The notes below the pieces were generated by a model. That model did not search any database and was not told the origin of the DNA. It was given only the letters and a program-made list of their open reading frames with translations. This document shows, one piece after another, positions 1 to 5,496 of a stretch of DNA of 5,676 bases. Location: the NCBI GenBank assembly GCA_019310865.1, contig JAFDDL010000294.1, positions 1-5,676 of the forward strand, given 5' to 3'. Numbering within the stretch: the stretch's first letter is position 1; every line of letters begins with the position of its first letter. The position numbers and the translations under genes were made by a program. The stretch comes from Deltaproteobacteria bacterium. GTDB lineage: Bacteria > Desulfobacterota > Desulfobacteria > Desulfobacterales > JAFDDL01.

Positions 1-150
1 GAGTTCCGACCAGGTATTGGCAATACCGATTCTATGCTTGGAAAGATCTTCGGTACTGCAGCCGCATCCATGGAGAAGGGAGGGCATCGTAATACTTTCC
101 AGAATCTCTTTTATTGAATCGGGTATGGTAAATTTATTCTCGTTTTTCAT
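1..150 (-). CDS. IlvD/Edd-family dehydratase, N-terminal part (runs off the left edge)
   Basis: Fifty codons are visible, from an ATG at 150 to the window edge. The start is well supported: an AAGGAG ribosome binding site lies 7 nt upstream (158-163 on the plus strand). Residues about 23-50 read MPSLLHGCGCSTEDLSKHR and then IGIANTWSEL, which matches the N-terminal block of the IlvD/Edd family (RSLL...D...IGIANSWNE). These enzymes remove water from dihydroxy acids or sugar acids using an Fe-S cluster. The true substrate cannot be read from 50 residues: dihydroxyacid, xylonate/arabinonate and phosphogluconate dehydratases all begin this way. The HGCGC run in place of the usual alanine/methionine-rich stretch is unusual. 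The gene lies 84 nt downstream of another, truncated member of the same family on the same strand, with no clear terminator between them, so the two were probably co-transcribed. Family assignment is confident; function is not. Confidence 0.8.
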   Translation of the reverse strand, partial: MKNENKFTIPDSIKEILESITMPSLLHGCGCSTEDLSKHRIGIANTWSEL

Positions 151-157
151 TTTTTGT

Positions 158-163
158 CTCCTT
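158..163 (-). promoter_or_regulatory. Ribosome binding site of the left-edge dehydratase
   Basis: The minus strand reads AAGGAG, 7 nt before the ATG at 150. It fixes the start of a gene of which only 50 codons are in the window. Confidence 0.75.
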
Positions 164-364
164 GATTATTGAATTGATTCTCTCTCATTTGGGGGCAGCA
201 AAAAGGTTTATAACTCAGACGGGGCAAATAGGACCTATTCCAGAACCGCACCCTTTGCCGCCGATGTTACCAGTTTGACATAACGCCGCATATAACCGAA
301 CGGAATTTCCTTTTGTACCGGTTTCCATGCTTTCAGCCTATCCGCTATCTGCTCTCCAGTCAAG

Positions 365-394
365 TTGATCTCAAGCGTTTTGATCTCAAGCGTT
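365..394. repeat. 15-bp perfect tandem duplication inside ilvD
   Basis: Two perfect, adjacent copies of TTGATCTCAAGCGTT lie at 365-379 and 380-394. On the coding (minus) strand they are in frame and turn one TLEI(K/N) unit into two (TLEIK-TLEIN) after the VPGR turn. From memory, E. coli IlvD goes almost directly from its IPNR turn to the VSDAEL helix, so this looks like a five-residue insertion created by strand slippage. Confidence 0.85.
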
Positions 395-1394
395 CGGCCG
401 GGAACATCGATGCTGATTTCATCGCCGTCCTGCACAATTGCAATCGGCCCGCCATCAGCCGCCTCAGGAGATACGTGGCCGATACACGGCCCGGAAGTGC
501 CGCCGGAAAATCGTCCGTCCGTAACCAAAGCCACTTTCTGATATCCGCCCAGACCCAGAGCCGTGGTCACTGCCAGCAGCTCGGGCATACCGGGACCTCC
601 TTTTGGTCCTTCATAGCGGATAACGATCACTTCCCCTTCATTCAAGGTCTTCTCCCGAAGGGCGGTCAGGCAATCCGCTTCCGAATCAAAAATTCTGGCT
701 TTACCCGTAAACTGGCGCATCTCTTTAGCCATCGCCGATTGTTTAACAACCGCGCCCTCCGGTGCCAGGTTTCCTGTCAGAACGACCGAACTGCCTTCCG
801 GCAGATGCGCATTTTCCTTGCTGGGAATCACTTTGTCGTTCTTCACAACTGCCGCTTCAACAACTTCAGCCATGGTCTGCCCGGATACACTCAACGCATC
901 CAGGTGCAGGTCGTCAGCCAACATCTTCATGACCGCCGGAACCCCGCCTGCCACATCAAGATCCTGTGTCCCGTATGGTCCATTGGGAGAGATACTGCAA
1001 AGCGTAGGGATCTTTCTATTATAGTCATTGAACTTCTGTAAAGGGAAATCCAGTCCAAGCGATTGTGCAAGCGCAGGCAGATGAAGTGTCGCATTGGTCG
1101 ATCCGCCAATGGCCAGGTCAACCATCAGGGCGTTTTCCAATGCTTTTTCGGTCAGGATTTTTCCGGCGGTCAGGCCTTCCGCCACCAGTTGGCAAATGCG
1201 CTTGCCGGCCCTTCTGGCAGCTCTGAGTTTATCCGCGTGATAAGCCGGAATATTTGCCGTACCCGGCAATGACACCCCCAGTGCTTCGGTTAGGCACTGA
1301 AAGGTATTGGCCGTACCCATCGTTTCACAGGCGCCTGCCGTGGCGCAAGTTACGCAAGCAGCCATATCATCCTGATCATCACTGTCTTTGTAGT

Positions 1395-1445
1395 CACGGA
1401 AAAAAACCGCGTAGAAATTGGCAAAGCAGCCTCTCAAGCGCCAGG
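1395..1445. other. Junction between two 5'-truncated genes (ilvD and fecR-like)
   Basis: Reading leftward (minus strand), dehydratase similarity is visible up to about 1400. Reading rightward (plus strand), FecR similarity starts at about 1418-1445, and the FecR frame has a TAG stop at 1412-1414. Both genes therefore lose their 5' parts within a few tens of bases of each other, head to head. Base composition also changes, from GC-rich on the left to more AT-rich on the right. No transposase, inverted repeat or target duplication is visible at the point, so either an inversion/deletion breakpoint or an assembly join would explain it. Confidence 0.7.
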
Positions 1446-1777
1446 AAGTTATCGTTTCCGGCAATGAGGCCGTTGTTGACGAAGAAAATAAGACCTACGA
1501 AATAAAACCCATGGATATTCAACAAGTCAACGCCTGGCGAGATGGACGATTGATATTCCAGTCCACTCCGCTGATGGATGTGATTGACGAGGTTAACCGG
1601 TATATTGAAAATAAGATTGTAATCGGTGACCAAAGTCTCGAAGATGTCACCAAAAGCTTAGATTTCAAAATCAAGGATAGAAATGAGTTTATCAGCACAC
1701 TTGATATTGTAATACCCATTGTCTCCCAAAGAACTTCCGATGGCCAGGTTGTAATCTTTAGAAGGGAGAACGCTTAG
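1418..1777 (+). pseudogene. FecR-family anti-sigma regulator, C-terminal fragment
   Basis: The 119-codon frame opens only with a TTG just after a TAG (1412-1414), with no ribosome binding site, so the start is not credible. Residues 39-47 (AWRDGRLIF) and the following block (TPLMDVIDEVNRYIENKIVI, then DGQVVIF near the end) are the hallmark C-terminal part of FecR proteins: the end of the FecR beta domain followed by the small STN-like/DUF4974-type domain. FecR proteins are inner-membrane regulators that pass a signal from an outer-membrane TonB receptor to an ECF sigma factor. The usual N-terminal cytoplasmic part, the membrane helix and most of the periplasmic FecR domain (about 200 residues) are missing. 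No sigma factor or TonB receptor is in the window. The C-terminus looks natural, and its TAG stop overlaps the stop of the convergent ATPase gene. As it stands it is probably not functional. Confidence 0.78.
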
Positions 1778-3096
1778 CCAACTGGAAAGGAAGCGATACG
1801 TTTGTCGCCAATCGTTGCGACTGCATATAAAGGCAGAAACAAGAGCTTTTGCTCTGAGCGTTTTCGGTATGCCCCATCATATAGTACCAAACCGTAAGGG
1901 CAGTTAGGATATGCTTCAAGCATCAAATGAAGGCTTCTCAGACTTCCGCTTGCACCTGATTTTACCTCTACAGGGTAGATAGCGCCTCCTTTTACAACAA
2001 GGTAGTCGACTTCGGCATTACTGCCCCTTGCGTCTCGTGCCCAGTAAAACAATTCTGAACTATGCCATGCTAAAAGTTCTTGAGCAACAAATTGCTCAGC
2101 CAGTTTACCACGATACATCGCCAGAAGTTTATGCTGCTGCAGTTCCATTTCAACCGGCACCTGACTAATGCGCTGCATCAGCCCTATGTCTAAAATAGAG
2201 GCCTTAAATTTCTTCTGGTTGGCTGTTGCAGCCAATGGCAAGCCGGAAGGATCACAGTCAGGGATTTTGTGAATAATCCTTGCTTTCGTCAATAAATCAA
2301 ATGCCTTGCGATTCATTTGACCGGAATGACCAGCATTAAGACGGGTATATTTCAATTGATCCCCGACACTTTTAGCGACGTTCAAAAAAACGGCATCAAG
2401 GCACGTCGTGTCGATGTGAGGCTTATATTTGGAAAAATCATCCCGATATGAGTCCAGTATCTCTGACTGAACCTGAAAGGTTTCAATCATGGATCCTGAA
2501 TCCCGCCAGGTTTTTACAGACTCGGGCATGCCGCCGATAAAAAAATAGTTACGCAATTCTTTAAGAATCATCTGTTGAATCGATTGGCTAATATCAGCCG
2601 GTGGTTTGATCGAATAATCGGCCATTGGCTCCCTGCCTATCGCCAGAAGATATTCATAGAAAGTCATTGGATGCAGATGTAGATACTGCACTAGACCAAC
2701 AGGAATTGATATTTCCCCAAAGGCAAATTCTAGCAGCGATCCAGCTGCTACAACGTGAAGTTCCGGCATTTCCTCATAAAAATATCGCAGCGCAGTAATG
2801 GCACGTGGACAGGCTTGGATCTCATCAAAAAAAAGAAGCGTTTCACCGGAAATAATCCGTTTGGTTGCCAATTCCATGTGGTTCAATATTATACGGCAGT
2901 CCAGATTTCCAGAAAAATGAACATGAAGATCCTTTCGTTTCTCCAGATCGATTTTTACAAAACTGTCAAATTGACTCGCCAAAACGTTCTCAACAAGCCA
3001 TGTTTTACCAACTTGACGGGCTCCCCGTATAATAAGCGGTTTGCGACGAGGAGAACGCTTCCAATCGATCAGCTCATGTTCTACCATTCGCTTCAT
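1774..3096 (-). CDS. AAA ATPase with DUF4143 C-terminal domain
   Basis: This is an intact 440-residue protein. The ATG at 3096 follows AAAGGAG by 9 nt. The N-terminal AAA domain (AAA_14 type) has a Walker A motif, GARQVGKT (residues 25-32), a Walker B motif, LLFFDEIQ (Asp91, Glu92), a sensor-like AAGSLLE (117-123) and the family's PMTFYEYL segment near 145. The C-terminal DUF4143 part carries AEVDYLVV followed by PVEVKSG (Asp364, Glu377, Lys379), which fits a PD-(D/E)XK nuclease-like fold, although many members may no longer cut DNA. The length is normal for the family. Biochemical function is unknown; members are scattered, often mobile, and found in many anaerobes and archaea. It is convergent with the FecR fragment, sharing 4 nt at the stops, and divergent from a second ATPase of a related family. 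A strong sigma-70-like promoter lies about 65 nt upstream. No signal peptide or membrane segment is seen, so it is probably cytoplasmic. Confidence 0.9.
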   Translation of the reverse strand: MKRMVEHELIDWKRSPRRKPLIIRGARQVGKTWLVENVLASQFDSFVKIDLEKRKDLHVHFSGNLDCRIILNHMELATKRIISGETLLFFDEIQACPRAITALRYFYEEMPELHVVAAGSLLEFAFGEISIPVGLVQYLHLHPMTFYEYLLAIGREPMADYSIKPPADISQSIQQMILKELRNYFFIGGMPESVKTWRDSGSMIETFQVQSEILDSYRDDFSKYKPHIDTTCLDAVFLNVAKSVGDQLKYTRLNAGHSGQMNRKAFDLLTKARIIHKIPDCDPSGLPLAATANQKKFKASILDIGLMQRISQVPVEMELQQHKLLAMYRGKLAEQFVAQELLAWHSSELFYWARDARGSNAEVDYLVVKGGAIYPVEVKSGASGSLRSLHLMLEAYPNCPYGLVLYDGAYRKRSEQKLLFLPLYAVATIGDKRIASFPVG

Positions 3097-3105
3097 AAAC
3101 GCTGT

Positions 3106-3112
3106 CTCCTTT
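3106..3112 (-). promoter_or_regulatory. Ribosome binding site of the DUF4143 ATPase
   Basis: The minus strand reads AAAGGAG, 9 nt before the ATG at 3096, which supports that start. Confidence 0.75.
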
Positions 3113-3161
3113 GTTCAGCAAGATCCAATTCAAATATGTAAATATACTTAAACCAGTGCTT

Positions 3162-3189
3162 ATTTTATGCAAAAAACGTAGAATGTCAA
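3162..3189 (-). promoter_or_regulatory. Sigma-70-type promoter for the DUF4143 ATPase
   Basis: On the minus strand a perfect -35 box TTGACA (3184-3189) is followed, after 16 nt, by TAAAAT (3162-3167), five of six matches to the -10 consensus. It points toward the ATG at 3096 with a leader of roughly 60 nt. No operator-like palindrome overlaps it, unlike the promoter on the other side of this region. Confidence 0.65.
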
Positions 3190-3288
3190 GGGTGTTTTTA
3201 TATTTTTAGCGTAAAAAATCAATGCTATTATTTAGGAGGCGGAAACACATCTAAGGCATTATTTCCATAATGTCAAGCAGTTAACTTG

Positions 3289-3327
3289 GTGCGACCCTAT
3301 CCTTACTAACATGTGCGACCCTATCCT
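3289..3327. repeat. 15-bp direct repeat, 24 bp apart
   Basis: GTGCGACCCTATCCT occurs perfectly at 3289-3303 and again at 3313-3327, with 9 bp between the copies. The first copy is preceded by TTG, giving TTGGTGCG, the same core found in the palindrome arms further right. Function is unknown. It could be binding sites for a protein, or a remnant of an insertion-sequence end with repeated transposase sites, but no transposase is nearby. Confidence 0.85.
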
Positions 3328-3392
3328 AGGGAAGATCGACCGCTGATAACCCTTTCAGATATTTGGTGCGGAAGCGGAACATCAAATACAAC

Positions 3393-3477
3393 CGCACAAA
3401 ATCGGAAAAAGTTGTTTTGGTGCGCCTTATTAATTTAATCATTGACGCACCAAATCGATAATAGTTGATTTGGTGCG
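3393..3477. repeat. Two 32-bp imperfect palindromes in a roughly 54-bp periodic array
   Basis: Copies at 3393-3424 and 3446-3477 have the form CGCACNAAATCG...GTTGNTTTGGTGCG and are identical at 27 of 32 positions. They are separated by 21 bp of unrelated, AT-rich sequence. Each is an inverted repeat; the second is perfect over 15 bp (3442-3456 with 3467-3481, 10-nt loop). Partial copies keep the period outside: TTTGGTGCG at 3362-3370 on the left and a decayed CCAAAT at 3504-3509 on the right. The last full copy overlaps the promoter of the DUF234 ATPase, so an operator role is plausible. A stem-loop element is the alternative. Confidence 0.8.
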
Positions 3478-3493
3478 TCAAATAATATATAAT
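3465..3493 (+). promoter_or_regulatory. Sigma-70-type promoter for the DUF234 ATPase
   Basis: TTGATT (3465-3470, four of six matches to the -35 consensus) is followed by a 17-nt spacer and a perfect TATAAT (3488-3493). Transcription would begin near 3500, leaving a leader of about 40 nt before the ATG at 3540. The -35 box and the start of the spacer lie inside the right arm of the palindrome at 3442-3481, so a protein bound there would be expected to block RNA polymerase. Confidence 0.65.
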
Positions 3494-3527
3494 TTTCGAA
3501 ATGCCAAATTAATTTCCAGACATTTAC

Positions 3528-3534
3528 GGAGAGG
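3528..3534 (+). promoter_or_regulatory. Ribosome binding site of the DUF234 ATPase
   Basis: GGAGAGG lies 5 nt before the ATG at 3540 (8 nt counted from the GGAG core), which supports that start. Confidence 0.65.
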
Positions 3535-3539
3535 CCTTT

Positions 3540-4997
3540 ATGAGCAAGTTTGTCGGCAGAGAGACGGAAATAGGCGAACTTAAAAGATTGCACAAAACCC
3601 GGAAGGCAAACCTTGTGATTGTGCAGGGGCGACGCCGGATAGGAAAAAGTCGCTTGGTGGAAGAATTCGCCGGGGGGAAAAGATTTTATCAATTCACAGG
3701 TATCGCTCCCACGAAAGACACCAATGCCCAAACGCAACGCAATGAATTCATCAGACAACTCAGCACCCAGACCGATCTGCCGGAAATGATAAGTGACGAC
3801 TGGGGAAAATTATTTCACCTGCTGGCAAGAGAAACCAAACAAGGACAGGTGATTATTCTGTTGGATGAAATCTCCTGGATGGCATCGGGAGATCCTACGT
3901 TTCTGGGAAAACTAAAAACTGCCTGGGATCTATATTTCAATAAAAATCCTAAATTGATGCTGATCTTATGCGGCTCAGTGTCTTCCTGGATTGAAAAAAA
4001 TATCGTCAGCAGCACAGCGTTTTTGGGCCGGCCCTCCAGAATTATAAAACTGGAAGCGCTATCTCTTTCTGAATGCCACCAATTTTGGGATGTTGCCGAG
4101 AATAAAAAAAATAGAGCACGGGGATTCGGGATATCTCCTTATGAAAAGCTTAAAGTGCTGGCTGTTACAGGCGGCGTACCCCGTTATCTTGAACTGATTG
4201 ATCCAACATTAAGCGCGGAAGAGAATATAAGGTATCTTTTTTTCTCTAAAAACAGTGCCCTGCTAAATGAATTTGAACACATCTTTTCAGACACCTTTGG
4301 TTCAAGAAGTGAAATTTACCGAAAAATCATCACCAGCTTGATCAAGGGGCCGGCCAATCTAACCGAAATTTTACGAAATGCGAAAAAAACAAAAACCGGA
4401 GACTATAGCGAATACCTGAATGATCTGGTCGCTGCCGGTTTCCTGGCACGTGATTATACCTGGCAACTCAAGACGGGAGAAATTTCAAAACTGAGCCACT
4501 ACCGGCTCAAGGACAACTTCGTGAGGTTTTACCTTCGATATGTACGTCCGAACAAGCCCAAGATAGAAAAGGGCTTATTTAAAAGTCGTTCTATCAGCAC
4601 ATTGCCCGGCTGGGAAACCGTTCTTTCCTTACAATTCGAAAATCTGGTCCTGAACAATGATCATAAAGTCATTCAGCGATTAGGTCTTGCTCCGGAAGAT
4701 CTTGTTTTTTCCAATCCGTTTTTTCAGCGTAGAACCAAAACGCAATCAGGCTGCCAGATCGATATGGCGATCCAGACAAAATTCAATACAGTTTATTTAT
4801 GCGAAATAAAATTTTCAAAATCAATCTTAAAAACGTCCATTATTTCTGATGTAAGGGAAAAGTTTTTGCGCCTCAAATTACCCAGAAATTTCTCCATAAG
4901 ACCGGTACTGATTCATGTAAACGGCGTGCATGAGGATGTAATTGACAGCGGATTCTTTTCCGGAATCATCGACTTTGGTGAGCTGTTAACCCCCTAA
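3540..4997 (+). CDS. AAA+ ATPase with DUF234 C-terminal domain
   Basis: This is an intact 485-residue protein. It opens with the family signature FVGRETEIGEL (residues 4-14), then a Walker A motif, GRRRIGKS (30-37), a Walker B motif, VIILLDEISW (Asp109, Glu110), and a sensor segment, CGSVSSW (144-150). A helical, winged-helix-like middle follows (roughly 250-315), then DNFVRFYLRYV (325-335), the usual entry to DUF234. The C-terminus has QIDMAIQ and LCEIKFSKS (Asp408, Glu422, Lys424), again a PD-(D/E)XK-like arrangement. This matches the 'archaeal ATPase + DUF234' family, widespread in archaea and anaerobic bacteria and of unknown function; DNA binding or processing is inferred only from the fold. 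There is no signal peptide or membrane helix. It is divergent from the DUF4143 ATPase and has its own promoter overlapping a palindrome. No clear terminator follows. Its codon use is AT-rich compared with the dehydratase region, consistent with acquired DNA. Confidence 0.9.
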   Translation: MSKFVGRETEIGELKRLHKTRKANLVIVQGRRRIGKSRLVEEFAGGKRFYQFTGIAPTKDTNAQTQRNEFIRQLSTQTDLPEMISDDWGKLFHLLARETKQGQVIILLDEISWMASGDPTFLGKLKTAWDLYFNKNPKLMLILCGSVSSWIEKNIVSSTAFLGRPSRIIKLEALSLSECHQFWDVAENKKNRARGFGISPYEKLKVLAVTGGVPRYLELIDPTLSAEENIRYLFFSKNSALLNEFEHIFSDTFGSRSEIYRKIITSLIKGPANLTEILRNAKKTKTGDYSEYLNDLVAAGFLARDYTWQLKTGEISKLSHYRLKDNFVRFYLRYVRPNKPKIEKGLFKSRSISTLPGWETVLSLQFENLVLNNDHKVIQRLGLAPEDLVFSNPFFQRRTKTQSGCQIDMAIQTKFNTVYLCEIKFSKSILKTSIISDVREKFLRLKLPRNFSIRPVLIHVNGVHEDVIDSGFFSGIIDFGELLTP

Positions 4998-5099
4998 AAA
5001 CTGCTTTGTGCAAGCCATCTTTTACGATCCCTTGAAAATTTCAGAAGGAAAGAATTTGATGTTGCCCGCTGGCGAAACCATCAAAATCAGGGTAAAAAT

Positions 5100-5170
5100 C
5101 CTGGCCCAGAGGACCAGGCTTTGAGTACCCCTTGAAGGGGTAAGATTGCCTTGCCCTCTGAGGGGACAAG
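5100..5170. repeat. Cluster of three small hairpins (REP-like)
   Basis: Three inverted repeats follow each other in the gene-free stretch between the DUF234 gene and the broken transporter. They are CCTGG/CCAGG (5100-5104 and 5114-5118), TACCCCTT-G-AAGGGGTA (5126-5142), and CTTGCCCTC/GAGGG..CAAG (5150-5170). The last two share a pyrimidine-TGA-purine design and have centres 26 bp apart, so they may be tandem copies of one element. None is followed by a T-run on either strand, so I do not call them terminators. The rest of 4998-5187 shows nothing recognisable. Confidence 0.6.
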
Positions 5171-5187
5171 GATGAGTTGTCTCCCGT

Positions 5188-5421
5188 TTAATTATTAGAA
5201 CAACTTCCGGTCAGCGCATAGAGCCAGCCGAATGCATCGTTCACCCAGTCAAACGCCGATTGAATGGTGGCGCTGAATAGCTGATCGTTCCACAATCCCA
5301 GGGCCAGGCAGCCGAGAAGAATAGCAAAGGGTGGCCAGAACACCAAATGATCAATTTGTTTCCCGCAGCTAGCTTGCATCTTTGTTTCAAGAACGGTCAT
5401 TTTTTCCGGCATGTTATCCAC
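5188..5421 (-). pseudogene. BCCT-family betaine/carnitine/choline transporter, N-terminal fragment
   Basis: The frame has 77 codons. Residues about 25-45 (DHLVFWPPFAILLGCLALGL) form one hydrophobic segment matching the first membrane helix of BCCT transporters, and the following AFDWVNDAFGWLYALT matches the conserved stretch before helix 2. Similarity then stops (about 5208) and the frame ends in GSCSNN. Full BCCT proteins have 500-650 residues and 12 helices, so nearly all of the transporter is missing. BCCT carriers import glycine betaine, carnitine or choline across the inner membrane. The 5' neighbour on the same strand, 75 nt away, is an MttB-like methyltransferase; that pairing is known from methylated-amine and betaine users and strengthens the call. 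The start is uncertain: GTG at 5421, or ATG at 5412 or 5400, none with a strong ribosome binding site. Confidence 0.72.
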
Positions 5422-5496
5422 TATATGGTTTTAGTTTGGCCCCGGTTAAGTTTCCATTGAGTAGTAAATGTATTGCGTGGACATTAATTCTGTCTT

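Larger units (their letters stand above)
235..1464 (-). pseudogene. ilvD: Dihydroxy-acid dehydratase (IlvD), 5'-truncated: C-terminal about 380 residues
   Basis: The open frame has 409 codons, but real homology seems to begin near codon 21-25 (about 1400). Upstream codons are antisense to the FecR fragment, and the only start at the far end is TTG without a ribosome binding site. Intact IlvD has about 550-615 residues, so some 150-170 N-terminal residues are gone, including the region carrying the first two Fe-S cysteines. What remains is well conserved: ATAGACETMGTANT around Cys46 (the expected third cluster ligand), CLTEALG, IGGSTNATLHL, YEGPKGGPGMPELL, DGRFSGGTSG with the conserved serine near residue 320, GHVSPEAADGG, and a normal end (TSAAKGAVLE). 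IlvD makes 2-oxo acids for valine, leucine and isoleucine synthesis in the cytoplasm. Without its N-terminal domain this product should be inactive. A 15-bp tandem duplication sits inside it at 365-394. Another sugar-acid dehydratase of the same family is possible. Confidence 0.8.
3097..3539. other. 443-bp divergent control region between the two ATPase genes
   Basis: No credible coding frame is seen here; an antisense frame spilling over from the DUF4143 gene is a shadow. The region is AT-rich. It holds, in order, the ribosome binding site and promoter of the DUF4143 gene (3106-3189), a stretch without a recognised element (about 3190-3285), a 15-bp direct repeat (3289-3327), an array of imperfect palindromes (about 3362-3509), and the promoter and ribosome binding site of the DUF234 gene (3465-3534). 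Confidence 0.75.

Noticed and set aside
313..1041. 242-codon plus-strand frame
   Set aside because: It is antisense to the well-conserved dehydratase, shows no recognisable domain and has no ribosome binding site; it is a shadow of the GC-rich coding strand.
1418..1464. TTG starts for the FecR fragment (1418) and the dehydratase fragment (1464)
   Set aside because: Neither has a ribosome binding site, and each would translate sequence antisense to or beyond the real homology; they are by-products of the junction.
2755..3141. 128-codon plus-strand frame antisense to the start of the DUF4143 gene
   Set aside because: It follows the codon pattern of the opposite strand, and its product is low-complexity and unlike any family I know.
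3223..3239. TGCTATTAT followed by AGGAGG, looking like an extended -10 box and a ribosome binding site
   Set aside because: The two are only a few bases apart and no start codon follows at a useful distance, so they cannot work together; likely chance in AT-rich DNA or a remnant.
3362..3509. CRISPR array
   Set aside because: Only two good repeats, filler of 21 bp (too short for normal spacers), repeats fully palindromic and imperfectly conserved, and no cas gene in the window.
5126..5142. Rho-independent terminator of the DUF234 gene
   Set aside because: The stem is good, but no T-run follows on either strand and it lies about 130 bp past the stop.
5150..5205. Integron attC site
   Set aside because: The expected RYYYAAC and GTTRRRY core sites are not present at the ends of the inverted repeats, and there is no integrase.
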